Positions 19,801 through 29,200 of a stretch of 64,000 nt of DNA are shown here, piece after piece (the first letter of the stretch is position 1; every line of letters begins with the position of its first letter). Below the pieces are notes generated by a model. That model made no database searches and was not told the origin of the DNA. It worked only from the letters and a program-made list of their open reading frames with translations. The translations under genes were made by a program, and so were the position numbers. This DNA comes from Schizochytrium sp. CCTCC M209059. Its lineage: Eukaryota > Sar > Bigyra > Thraustochytrida > Thraustochytriidae. Location: contig KN805385.1 of assembly GCA_000818945.1 (NCBI GenBank), positions 144,001 through 208,000 on the forward strand, read 5' to 3'.

Positions 19801-21544
19801 GGAGCTCGAGGACATTGCACTTCGCCAGTTCTACCTTGAAGAACGCCAAGCATATCTCGCAGAGCGCTGGGCGATGGCAGAAGAGGAACAATCGATGCGT
19901 GCCTTTCTCAAGGAGGAAGCCATGCGTGCGATGAAGTCGAAATATGACGTCGAGGGCCTCGAGGTCGAGGAGAAATCCAAAAAGCAACTACGACGCGACG
20001 AGATCAAAAAGGTTGTTGCCGATCGCCAGCGTGCAAAGCGAGAGCAAAAGCAAATGCTTATTGAGGACGATCTGAGTTATCAGATGCGGCTCGAATACAA
20101 CCGTCAGATGCAGAAGCTGCTCATGCAGCACGAAATGGGCCTCGACGCAAGCGTGGAAGGTTCAGGGGCCGATGCCGCAGCGCAAGCCATGAATGCTGCA
20201 CTTGCTCGCGCGCACCAGCGCGAAATTGAAAAGCAGAAACGCAAACTCGCCGAAGAGGAACGCAAATATTCTCGGCGCGTGAATCAGGCATTTCTGCACA
20301 AAATCAAGTACGAGCTACAAGCTCTCAAGCTCGAGGACGAGGTCGCCAAATGGTACACGCTCGAGCAGCGCAAGCGTGCCTTGGCTCTTCGTGCGGGCGT
20401 GTTCATGCGTAAAAAGGTGGATGCTGACACCAAAGCTCGCCGCGACGTTGAGCAGCGGCGTGCCGAGACCGCGCAAGCCCGAGAACGCGCTGAAGCGGCC
20501 CAGAGACTTGTAGACGAAACGCGCCCACAGATTCGGCAGTCCCAGCGAGACAAAATCGCAGTTCTACGCGAAACAGAGTTCATCAACTCGGATGTGGTGC
20601 ACGAAAACATGAATCGGTTCCATACCCAGGATCTTTACGGCGAGCTTCACTACCAGTTCTTCTACATGCTCAGCTGTCAGATTGCTAACAATGCCGAGGT
20701 AGTCAGCCTCGAACGTACGGTGCGAAGGACAGTCGAAGCTTTGCAGACCATTGGGGCGGAAACGCGAGCCAAACAGGAGGACCTCCGAGCCCTTGAGCTA
20801 CAGTGGCGGCGCAGAAATTGGCTGCGTTTGCGACGCGCCGAGCTTGGAGCCATCTTCTTCTCGATGACACGAAGAAAGGCGCTTAACAAGGCTTTTTGCG
20901 GATGGCACGAGTATGCTGTCTGGCAAAAACGCACTCGCGAAGCGTTCGAGGTACGCGTTGGTGTCACCAAGCATGGAAATGACCTACTAAAGGTTATTCA
21001 AGCTTCGGTGTCCGACGAAATCTCCACACACGACGAAAGCTCCTCGGAGCCCGAGACGCAGACAATTCTTCGCAAGCACACCAATCGCAAAGTCAAGTGT
21101 CAGAACTGCAAGCAAGTTTACATGGAGTCTGCCAACCACGCGCAGGCATGTGCCTACCATCCGGGGACTTACGAATTAGCGTGTCCGCAAACTTGCACGG
21201 TAAATCGGTCCGGCAAAGCGGCGGAATCGGGAAGTGTCGACACACGATGCGCTGCCCACTACCGTCGTCGATGGTCCTGCTGCGACAAAACCAAAGCAGT
21301 ACCTTTTGGTTTTGATGGGTGTCAGCAGCGCTGGCACATGCCCGAGAATATTGACCCCAAATACGAAGGTCAGCTACGCGACGCCTCGGCGAAGAAGCAG
21401 CGCGCGGAGGGGAGTGTGACCCAAGTCGAGCGAGGACTACAGGGGCTGCGCAGGATTGCTAAAAGGGAGCGTCTTCATGACCTTGATGCAATTCGCGATC
21501 GTCTCGCCCATGATCGTGAGCTTGTGGCTCGCTACGACTCATAA
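13856..21544 (+). CDS. Giant coiled-coil protein with CHORD-like cysteine motif
   Basis: This is a single frame of 2562 residues. The frame is open further upstream only from a TTG, so I start at the ATG in the acgaacATGG context. After a basic N-terminus come about 60 residues almost entirely Asp/Glu/Ser. Most of the rest is charged coiled coil (EEERLR-type heptads). Four islands break it. (1) About 717-850 looks beta-rich, from TFIGVTADVH to VVKNGW. (2) About 1310-1342 has a CEHRR...CLRCNAE cysteine cluster. (3) About 1615-1672 is a short globular segment with PWAKRLGLATIVF. (4) About 2412-2497 has C-x2-C, ACAYHPGTYE, RWSCC and GCQQRWH, resembling a CHORD zinc-binding module. A tryptophan motif (AFCGWHEYAVWQKR, about 2345-2360) resembles an Sfi1 repeat. 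I do not recognise an orthologue; a cytoskeletal or centriolar/axonemal role is a guess. Confidence 0.85.
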   Translation: MAHRRRKGGALEKDNNEGKDDDDDNDDDDDDEEEEEEEDDSDEDDSDEDDSDEDDSDSDSEGDSDSDDESGDDDDDSLPDDPKEIERLAREQWKDRGFNEADFTVEKMFEIWAREEEEGLGRARASNNLQRKMELLRMNQEAEVFDTAALKAMAKAKALELKEQAKDLALETKERVLPPFVKRMLRLRAHERKAAALIKTAQAAHDLRLEQRRIKHEEIAKEKLEQERQRERVERQEQFKAFRRKQKEEAILRDKKLASEAILKRREQERVEREAQEAEDAAKERQRIHERTRARRRRDIKSWLATHRTGVQEAAQRRQDRDKLQRAREKLVQERFEQETQAHNAQVEKDALGLPTISPGVPGIFAKPIGAKHGVPHGVHRHDKPAYDLFDPELDATTLEPPFSSADASKQVALLEIRVMEAESLVAAALAPYQDAQSKLDANRADIRSLDEQILVLDREIVHIDNEQKEFRASLLKPPRREPNRSEMERENLLTRRKFEIRTRIDSELRPRLEVCKQSKQDLETQFALAEERLHMLREEALARRAELDARLEMQPELPLVIGRALHKVDEHQGQPAVDPVRSFEGVVQRTNAELLRHAAAQLEKHCKDLTKMAQQKSTSREEYTYLKSDLELSVSRLAETQTRIQRAQEAQLRADLVMAIETFFQKGGIANLAKISNVYAGALDWWQGHQPEATTNVRLVDEVAQQHHADDKTDDQTFIGVTADVHDRVGTIEGIIQLPRHRLYRVTTVITRHPQKDIPGRAAQLDVTDYINVRFGPSLQQLSLIGKVFNAPSAEQPPGAPVHHTITTLIAGTSVAYRFDFRGSSTQCALVVKNGWVQEEEPNNPADGVDKDSPQVLTDFVRQLRIERLQGKDRANHLLEELIRAKECPKPYWDSSIFQGTLQRFEKNRFLQMLQDTLETLGKEREELEQRKIARRDALLKLHESQAQPGALVHTREKGPEGTKPRRFSAARAQHQELLARKAHNSEHLETMRKEAELDEKMILAKERYINRKRRGMDGAAAIEEGQRLVGRKLEIFFADIARWRVGKVMDMKASWVDQNTRLQVLHKLELSDEPEGSSKWDDLLARRFVELKVDVSDVEERRKELEEDRLRQKRQDREERERVAAEEAREDKEIKERATMEKNELLRKAAQEVANAGERIRAEIAFAVETSEHVRGLVQAKTNELRRELLEATMAETGSRSLGRRAREEIGKIAAEEAQKAFAEKPIAVAESDIKEKWQHEMKLLKARHALIVENYHAKLKARREQEAENLLRKRNASLAARKRQRAELGKLLAIVEIEKALPPATRCEHRRVRYWGTQYKNGVRCLRCNAEVSRSFCDPSQAWEMNAETGAAIALHRRAEARYIAANPEQDALIEAERQRVEKEERLIEAAGRDLPGSQLAINLEKLNARHLLSTSLRNNDVHAGHWGDPTPLRTRYSRNQALRMDYMTHFSRVRGYKLKLADLARTREALLRERRESTVALEEAHQDNFAIENRALRIEGEYHRAQELLRERREAIERTEKAEATLELALEDRIEKELIYDATCRDLFVAEANLDIRSNEARHALVQSQQIDKDRDRAHDMLTRLKKELQTARENHEKAENILQTVRWQQRGSPVLYVPWAKRLGLATIVFCRPVDPEKADDQEDAVDMVKIRLVCGGSQIIFLYCPLQPIIDEERRREAAERPLMEAEDAASAKYARAEAAFRVENQRLMEREEILQRQVEEVIFRELVEERAVEEARGEAMLNALQVLQLKWKREQFKRLAREHVNREHLALVEALAEFDLEGPTKAQPYAPEPFSKAKRRRARRQRYMELCAIFQDEQADLAEAEIRLRYKTLREREERDAAIESIIEEIVDGESRSIAEAYYANSLDTAQRRMDESNVYLAGGQGVEGILQVADGTNANDTALSRPVAPLGTAIHFEVYRDLSRLRRARRVELERLLAHWAHHNELEKERLAAQRAWEARAEEREREEAENDAMELEDIALRQFYLEERQAYLAERWAMAEEEQSMRAFLKEEAMRAMKSKYDVEGLEVEEKSKKQLRRDEIKKVVADRQRAKREQKQMLIEDDLSYQMRLEYNRQMQKLLMQHEMGLDASVEGSGADAAAQAMNAALARAHQREIEKQKRKLAEEERKYSRRVNQAFLHKIKYELQALKLEDEVAKWYTLEQRKRALALRAGVFMRKKVDADTKARRDVEQRRAETAQARERAEAAQRLVDETRPQIRQSQRDKIAVLRETEFINSDVVHENMNRFHTQDLYGELHYQFFYMLSCQIANNAEVVSLERTVRRTVEALQTIGAETRAKQEDLRALELQWRRRNWLRLRRAELGAIFFSMTRRKALNKAFCGWHEYAVWQKRTREAFEVRVGVTKHGNDLLKVIQASVSDEISTHDESSSEPETQTILRKHTNRKVKCQNCKQVYMESANHAQACAYHPGTYELACPQTCTVNRSGKAAESGSVDTRCAAHYRRRWSCCDKTKAVPFGFDGCQQRWHMPENIDPKYEGQLRDASAKKQRAEGSVTQVERGLQGLRRIAKRERLHDLDAIRDRLAHDRELVARYDS

Positions 21545-21754
21545 ACTATTTTGACATAATAGAATGGTATGCCACATTTATCGCACGCTCTTATTCTTAC
21601 ATCACCGCCAGGCTGTCATGATAACAAGGCGACCGAGACCGCCCAGGCAGTTCGTTATCCTTAACATCAAGCCTCACAAGTTTCCCAAGTGAAAAAAAAA
21701 ATCTGAAGCATCAGCGCAGCCTAGCCCCAAGCAGCAGCAGCAGCAAAATGTGAA

Positions 21755-22555
21755 ATGGCGTCCTCAGTTCTTGACGCCGTGGCGCGAGGGGTGGCAGATG
21801 CACGCACCGCACGAGAGCAGGGGCAAGCGCAGGGCGCCGCAGATGCCGCCTCGCACGTGACGTTGACGTTCGCACAGAGTTTGGACGGAAGCATCGCACG
21901 ACGCCGCGGAGAGCCCGTGGCAATCAGCAGCCCCGAGAGCTTCGCCTTCACACACGCGCTCCGCGCCACGCACGCGGCGATTGTCGTTGGCATTGGCACA
22001 ATGCTTGCCGACAACCCGTCGCTCACTACGCGTCACGTCGACGGCGAAGATCCACAGCCAGTCATAATCGACGCCAATCTCGAAACCCCGCTCTCAAGCA
22101 AACTTTTCACGGACGAGCGCTGTCGCAAGAAGCCCCTGCTCCTGGCCGTCGCAGCGCCTGGCACGGCGCAAACAAAGGAGATCGACTCGCGAGCACAACG
22201 CGAGGCAGCTCTTCGCGCGGCCGGCGCAGAAATCGAATTTTGCGCAGCTGAGGCTTTTGGCCAAGACGGTCGAGCACGGATTGCCCTGCAAGACGCCTTA
22301 CGCGTACTGCGTCGGCGCTTCGATAGTGTGATGATAGAGGGAGGAGCGGGCGTCATTACAGGAATTCTATCAAGCTCGGAGTGCGTGGCACAGATAGATC
22401 GCGTTGTGCTCACCATCGCACCAGCGTTCTTTGGGGGCTACAACTACATGCAGCGCCTCTGTCCCGAGAACACGGCCCGCACATGGAAGACTGAGCGTGT
22501 CGAGACGGCATCGGGCGATATTCTAGTTAGTCTTGTGCCAAGAGTCCCAGGTTGA
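21755..22555 (+). CDS. RIB7: Diaminohydroxyphosphoribosyl-pyrimidine reductase (RIB7-type)
   Basis: The 266-residue protein is a stand-alone RibD C-terminal domain, the NADPH-dependent reductase of riboflavin synthesis acting on the ribosylamino-pyrimidinone 5'-phosphate, as in yeast Rib7. Family hallmarks are present in order: TLTFAQSLDGSIA at about 37-49, ATHAAIVVGIGTMLADNPSLTTR at about 71-93, the PVIIDANLETP segment near 102-112, and the MIEGGAGVI glycine motif in the C-terminal third. There is no deaminase domain, so the deaminase step would be elsewhere, as in fungi. Length matches fungal enzymes. It lies 210 bp downstream of the giant coiled-coil gene on the same strand, the closest tandem pair in this window. 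No targeting signal is obvious. Confidence 0.93.
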   Translation: MASSVLDAVARGVADARTAREQGQAQGAADAASHVTLTFAQSLDGSIARRRGEPVAISSPESFAFTHALRATHAAIVVGIGTMLADNPSLTTRHVDGEDPQPVIIDANLETPLSSKLFTDERCRKKPLLLAVAAPGTAQTKEIDSRAQREAALRAAGAEIEFCAAEAFGQDGRARIALQDALRVLRRRFDSVMIEGGAGVITGILSSSECVAQIDRVVLTIAPAFFGGYNYMQRLCPENTARTWKTERVETASGDILVSLVPRVPG

Positions 22556-22584
22556 GGAGTCGTCAGCTACTTCTTCTCTATGGA

Positions 22585-22608
22585 CCCCCCCCCCCCCCCC
22601 CCCCCCCC
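22585..22608. repeat. 24-base poly-C tract
   Basis: Twenty-four consecutive C residues lie between the convergent RIB7 and polyQ-protein 3' ends. The exact length is likely to be uncertain in any assembly. Confidence 0.95.
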
Positions 22609-22672
22609 AAGAAAAGAAAAGAGAAAAAAGAAGTCCTTATCATCCTCTTCCCCTCAAAACTTACGCAATCAC

Positions 22673-24682
22673 TCACGAGAGTTTTTGAGCAGTAGCTTCG
22701 GCACTTCGCGTCGTCTCTGCGAGGACGACCAAGACGTCCGGGGTCAGTGCACATATAGCAGTCCGCATAGGCGAACTTGCCGGCTCAAAAAACCGCATTA
22801 GCTGGTCCGTTGGCCGCGCGCGCAGCGTCAAGGGATCCACGAGAAGCGAGGCTGTCTTCCCCGTCTCCGCGGTAAGCTCTTTGGCAAGAAAGGCCTGGGC
22901 ATCCGCCGTCTTGAATGAGTCTTCGTTAATGGCGCGGCTGAGACGTTCCGGAATAGTCGTAATTGCATAACAGCGTAACGCACCGATCGAGTCGACCACT
23001 CGTTTTTGTAAATCCATCTCCTGATCATCCTCCGTTGAAGTCTCGGATACGGCGTCGAGGTCGACCATGCAATCCGTAAGCTCCAAGTGCTCGAGCGCCT
23101 TGAATACGGCACTCTGAGTATGAGGCGACACATCCACGCGCGCAAAGGTTACCTGTTGCGAGGGGGCATCTTCGGCACCAAGGGTGAAGCAGACGGCTAC
23201 ATCAATCTCTGAAACCTCGCTTGCAGTGGTGACGGTTATACCATCAACGACAGAACTTCCTACAGAGACTGCAGTAAGCGCGCCGGGCATGATGTTCTCG
23301 ACAAGTCGCGCAACATGAAGCTGGACAGCACGCGCCGTGCGCACATCTTTGGCGGCCTGGGCCAAGAGACGAATGTTCGACGAGTGGGGCGCGAGCTTTG
23401 TGGTCTGACTCGTCAGCGTGCTTTCCATCATGAGGCTCGATGCGCGAAACGCATCGCCTGCGTGCGAGTCTGCGCGACCCCATCCTGAAGCCCGCGCCGA
23501 GAGCTCTTCAACCAGGTCTCGGAGGAGGACGACAAAGGATCTTGCCGGGCTTCCAAACTGAAGCTCTCCTGGAGCCCGGAACGCAAGGCTGGCGAGCTCG
23601 TCGCATGCATTAACCAAATGGCGCCATGCGGCTACCTCGTGAATCGATGCTCCCGATGCGCGAGCACGGCGCAACTGCTCCTGGCGAACGGTGAGATGCA
23701 AATCGACAATCTCATGAACTGGAGCCCTCGAGACAGCGTCGCCGGAGTCTCGTCGTGAGTGGGTAGACCCCTCCTTACCGTAACTCTTGCCTTTGGCGTG
23801 GTGGATGAGAGATTCTGGCCAGAGCTGGGTCGCAGCCTGATGCGCCGTGAAGACCTTTTTGCTAAGCTTGCGTCCTTCAATAAGGTGGTCCATCTCCGCC
23901 ATGCTCAGACACACTCGCAAGAGCGACTTGGCGGCCAGTAGCTCATCTGCAATGCCAGCGAATCCTCCAACGTACGAGCGTGCTGCAAGCACCTGCGGAT
24001 CGTCGCTGTCTGCGTCGGCGAGATGGAGAGAGAGACCTGCAATTTCATGAATCATTTTCGGTGGGGGGAGATTCATCATGCGCTCTGCATCGGCGCCAAG
24101 CTTTCTGGCAAGGCTTGGACTCTGCATGACGATGTTACGCAGCTCGAAAGCCATACGCGGGACCACTACACGTTCTAGACCCGCCTCGTGGGCGCCCAAG
24201 AGGATTCTGTGCAATGCAAAGAGACGCGCATGGACGGCACGGGGAATTCCCGACCGCGCGCTTGCCTCTCCTGCGAGTTTCCTTCCCCCCTCGCGCAGGA
24301 AGGAGAGGTCACGTTCGGTAACGCGTTGCGCGCCAGAAGTCTCAAGGGCGCCAAGCTTGGTTTCGAGATCGCGCAAAGCTTGTTGAACACCATATGCATA
24401 GGTCAATTTATCCTCTTCAAGGAGACGCTCGATCGCGACACGGGCTTGGTGAAGTTGCGCGGCTAGCGAGCCGTCATTCATCGTGCCTGACGAGGCGCCA
24501 CTCCCTTGTGCAAGCTTTTGTTGCTGCTGCTGATCCTGTTGGCCATCTTGCTGACTGGCGCGCTCGGCAGACATGACCGCGCTCAGAGACTTGAGCTGGC
24601 TCGCAAGGCTCAAGCGCTCTTCCTCGCCTTTCGCTTCGGCCGGCGCGTCCGAGGACTTTTTCACCATCTTGTCTCCTTCCTT

Positions 24683-24746
<64 letters not shown>

Positions 24747-25243
24747 CTCGCTTGAGACGACGCACGTCGATCGGCGACAACGCCTTTGGCACCTTCGCCT
24801 CCTTCATCCTCGTTGTTCCTGTCAGAGAATAGCGCAAGGCCAGCTTTGGAGAGCTTTGGCAATCCCTGTTGTCCTGAAGGCGAGACCGCTGCGAGTGTGA
24901 CGAGAGCAGCGACGACAAAAAGCATGCCGATGCCCAGCGAGACTCTGGCGTCGCCCGCCTTGGCCGAATCAGCTTCCGCGCCCGCGCCTGCTGCCGGCGA
25001 GCCCCGAAGAGGTTTGAGCCCTCGCACGAGCCATGACGCTCCTCTCGATAGCAGCCCCAGCAGCCCTGGCGCAGGGTCGCGCCGGTATACCTGCCCAGCG
25101 AACACAAAGAGCTCCCCTTCTCCGGACCACATCCTCGCTGCCTGCCGCACGCGTCCGTCTGCGCGCCCGCCCGCACGCCCGCCCGCCCGCGAGCCCGCGA
25201 AGCTGTTGTTGTTTTGTTGTATACAACGCAGGGAGGGATCCAT
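22673..25243 (-). CDS. PolyQ single-pass membrane protein, unknown
   Basis: The 856-residue protein starts at ATG 25243; an alternative start is Met38. One strong hydrophobic segment lies at about residues 102-121 (GIGMLFVVAALVTLAAV) after a basic N-terminus, suggesting a type II or tail-out single-pass membrane protein. Residues about 167-187 are an uninterrupted glutamine run encoded mostly by CAA, followed by a second Gln-rich patch near 235-245. The remaining 600 residues are largely helical with many Leu/Ala, then a mixed region with short beta-like strands (GITVTTASEVSEIDVAVCFTL). No family, active site or repeat was recognised. The promoter is shared with the giant RCC1 gene. Confidence 0.75.
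24682..24750 (-). repeat. CAA/CAG triplet tract coding polyQ
   Basis: On the + strand this reads GTT repeats followed by GCT repeats. On the coding minus strand it encodes about 21 glutamines. The phase is kept, so the host gene stays open. Confidence 0.95.
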
Positions 25244-26214
25244 CTGACTAGCCTATCCCGATCGATCATCCACAATAACGAATGTAAAGCCCCGACCAAG
25301 CTACGGCTGTATACCAGCTCTAGCACCCATTGGTCGTGGTGTTGACCTCTCTGGGCCTATCTATCGCGTCGATGAAAGCTTTGATCCGATGATCGACCGC
25401 AAACGCGCGAGGTCTCACGATTCGTAGATCCTATATACTATACCTACCACTAGGCTACACAGAAGTGCCAATCTCGAAACCGCTGCAGTGGCAGCCTATG
25501 CATAACGTGTTCGTAACGTCGTACGATAAGGAAACCGCCGTTTTTTTTTGTCCGGTGAGAGATGAGTGTCGCCCGGCAGCGGGCCGTGCGACCGCGCTGG
25601 TGTGCATCTTCAAGTTGCCGGCTGCCGGCTCTGAGTAGGCAAGCAGGTAGGCAGGCAGGTAGGCTACCAGACAGGCAAGTAGACGAGCTTGTTTACCCAA
25701 ACAGCACTCAGGCCGCCTGCCATTGAACCGAAGAAGCGAACGGCTGCTAAACCAAGTTGTGGTCTCACGAACGCAGGAGAGTAAAAAGAGGCACAAGACG
25801 AAACTCCCCTCTTGGTCTGCCTGCAGCGGCTATCTCTGCCAGTTCAGGCTTGGCTCGGCTCGTCTCGGCTCAACTCAATTCAACTCGACTTGGCTTGGCT
25901 TGGCTTGACTTGGCTTAGCTTGGCTTGGCTCGGCCCGGCTCGGCTCAGCTCAGCCTGCCCAGAACGGATTGCTGCGAGGAGGTTCCGGGGCCAAGGGCGA
26001 CCGCGCGCGGCGTGGAGAAACAGGTGGCTGAGCAAAGTTAGCCACGCGCGTGAGTGCGTGGAGCCGCAGACTTGGCGCCGGTCTCCGGAGAAAGCTCGCA
26101 CACCCTCTGACGGTCGCCAGCGGCAAAAACCGACCAAAGCTACAAAGGAAGCAACTCGAGCCAAGTACAAGCACTCGCTTCTTCTTCACCATCATCGCCA
26201 CGTGAGAAAAGATA
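25244..26214. other. Divergent promoter region of polyQ and RCC1 genes
   Basis: This 971-bp spacer separates two divergent genes. It contains an AGGC-type run at about 25636-25684 and a degenerate pentamer array at 25848-25956. Frames at 25455-25796 (-) and 25812-26372 (+) cross it but show no protein-like features. Confidence 0.6.
25848..25956. repeat. Degenerate GGCTT/GGCTC pentanucleotide array
   Basis: About 20 units of 5 bp derive from GGCTT, GGCTC and AACTC variants. It is clearly related in unit sequence to the array at 10041-10157 and is placed about 260 bp upstream of the giant RCC1 gene's ATG. Confidence 0.85.
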
Positions 26215-29200
26215 ATGAGCACTGCGCACCGCAACGCCGCGCAGGCACAAGAAGCAGCAGTGCCGCTGCGCGCGCGCCCTGTCACCGGAACAGAAAACAC
26301 CAACGAGCTCGATCAGATTTGCGAGGAGCTCGCTGTGCTCGAGGTCTCGAAGCGCTTCCGTGGCAACAATGACCTCGTCGAAAGCTTTCTTCATGCGACG
26401 CGTTGCGCGCTCTTCCGGCCCGCCACGAGCCTTGCCCAGGAGTTTGACCTCTTTAGTCTGCCAGACATTATGGAAATTGGCTCACCGAAATCAATTCTTG
26501 GTCCCGACTTTACGGAAGACCTTCTTCAGCACACGCGGGCGCTACGATCGTCGAGCGACGACAACGCAGAGCTGCCCATGAATGTCCGCCTTGGCGTCGA
26601 GATGTTTTTGCGCATGATTGCTGCTCTCGATCTTGCAAACAACCGCCCAGCTTTGTTTGCCCTCTTGCACAAGCTCCCGGGAATTCTTAGCGACCTGCCA
26701 GCTCTGGCCCTCACGGACAGCGGACCGGTGGCGCGAGAGGTTCATATTGACTCGCAAATGCGCGCGGCTCATCTCGCCGACGATGATCACAGCATGGATA
26801 ACTTTCAAAAGCGCAAGGCTAAGATCGCGAGGGAGCTCGAACGCCGAAAGCGCATGTCCGCCGCCATGATTGCCGATGCAGGAATTCCAACCGCTGTTGC
26901 AGCAGTCCTTGAGGACGCATATCTTGGCGTACTTGCCATGTCGCAGCAGTACAGCAAGCAAACCAAGCAGCCTCGGCGCCCTTCCAGCGCGCAGCGGCCG
27001 CTCGTAGAGGTGACGTCTGGCGAGCTGCTTTCAACATGGCTCGGACTCAGTATTAAACGCGGATCGCTCTCTGGCTTGGCGACCGTGGTTCGCATCCTTC
27101 TTCAGCATGCGAGCGCTCTTGAAGGGCCTAAACGGAGCCTCGGCCTGACGAGACACGAAACCAATGAAAGTGCCAAGGATGACGTAGAAGAGCGTAAAGC
27201 TGCCGAAACGAGTTCCTCTGTCATGGGAGTAGCGGACGCAGCTGACCGCGAGCAGGACTCGCAAGCTGTGTTTGGGCTCCTTTCCCAGGCAGCCAGCGAG
27301 GATCTCGACACAGAGCCATTTCTTCGAGAACTTGCCGAGGCCAGTCTCACCAATGTGCTGCGCGCCTTCCAGCCGCCCGAAAAGGGGGACGTTGGTGGAA
27401 CCCTCTTTACCTTTGGCAAGGGTGATCACGGCAAACTAGGCCATGGCAAGTGCACAGAAGTCGACCCAAGCCCGCAGCCCCACTTGCACGAACATTGTCC
27501 TGATGGTTACTGCACTGAAAACATCAAAACGCCGCGGATGATCATTGACTTGGAGAATGCAACCATTTGCAAGGTTGCATCACTGTCGACGCACTCCGTC
27601 GCTCTTTCCGACGAGGGCGTTCTGTACACCTGGGGTAACGGAGACAAGAATCGACTGGGCCACGGCACCACGGCAAAAGAATATTACCCTCGCATTGTCA
27701 ATTCGTTGCTCACGCGCCCGCCTGTGGTTGACATCGCCTGTGGGCTTGGTCACACGCTCGCACTTCTCGAGAACGGTCACCTCTACTCTTGGGGCAATGG
27801 TGGCAACGGCCGCCTTGGCCTCGGTGACACGGAGGACCGCGCTCTTGCCTGCTTGGTGACCAAGTTTATTACCGACCCGCTCGATGACAAGTACCTTCAA
27901 GAGCCTGTCAAGCAGTCAGCCTTTGAAATGCCAAAGGGTGTTCGGCTCGTGGGTCTGCACTGCGGTGCAAGTCACTCAATGGCCATTGCAGAGGATGGTC
28001 GGTGCTTCACCTGGGGCAAGAACAACCAGGGTCAGTGTGGTCATGGCGACGTTGCAGATAAACTTCATCCACAGCTCGTCGACGCATTCACCAAGTCAGC
28101 TCACAATGAGCGGGACAAAACGCAGGAAGAGGAAGAGGAGGAAGAAGCCAAGGCCGCCGACCAGGACAACTCCATTCGGGCCATGGCAGGTGGATGGGAG
28201 CATACCCTTGCGCTCACGCGCGATGGCCGCCTCTTTTCGTTTGGCTCCGGATACAAAGATTCTCGCCGCACCGGCTTGCCGCCCGTGCTAGGGCACGGAG
28301 GCACGGAGCGTGAGCTTCGTCCGCGCCAGATCATGGCTCTTCAGTCAGAAACGATCAAGTACTGCACATGTGGCTGGGATCACTCCATGGCCATCACTGA
28401 CCGTGGCCATGTCTATACTTGGGGCGCAGGCACCAACGGTAAGCTTGGCCACGGCGACGAAGAGAGCCACACCCTTCCCCGACGCATCGACTCGCTCGTC
28501 GACGCCAATGTGCGCATCGTACAGGTCGAGGCCGGATGCGAGCATTCCGTCGCAGTATCAGACGAAGGCTACCTTTACACGTGGGGCCATGGCGATTCAG
28601 GGAGACTGGGGCATGAAAGCAACCGGACCGAAAAGCGACCCAAACGTGTGCAAAGTCTCGTGGACCGGGGTCTTCCGGTGCTCAGCATCGCTGTGGGCGA
28701 CAAGTACAATCTGATACTCACGCAATCTGAGGCCGCAAAGGCGGCAGCCGAATCAGCAGCAGCAGCAGCAGCAGCTGCAGCAGCAGCGGCAGCAGCTTCT
28801 GCTGCCAGCGCTGACCCTGCTATCGCTGCAACGGAGCCGGCAGAAACGCACGATGAAACCGCCCTGGAGTCTAAATTTGAGAGCAAGGAAAACAACAATG
28901 CGCAGGATCGTCACGAGAGCAAGCAAGACTCGAGCTTGGGCACGTCGACTCGCGAGGCCATGCTCCGGGGCCAGCTGTCAGAGGCTCTTCTTGGGCTTAC
29001 CTCCTTTACCATGCCCAGCGATGAGGATGATCTTCTTCCGGAGTGGATGCTTTGCTCAGATCGCGTCGCGCTCTTCGTCCTCGCACATCTCGAGCGTCTT
29101 GCCTCTGGTGTGAGCCAGACCTTGTCCGCAGTCGGTATGGAATCTGATCTTGCCAAATCTAATAGCGCCGTTGCTTTGAGTGCTGACGCGTCTTCATCTG

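Noticed and set aside
22585..22608. Poly-C tract as an insertion or transposon edge
   Set aside because: No target-site duplication or terminal repeat is seen; it looks like a plain homopolymer.
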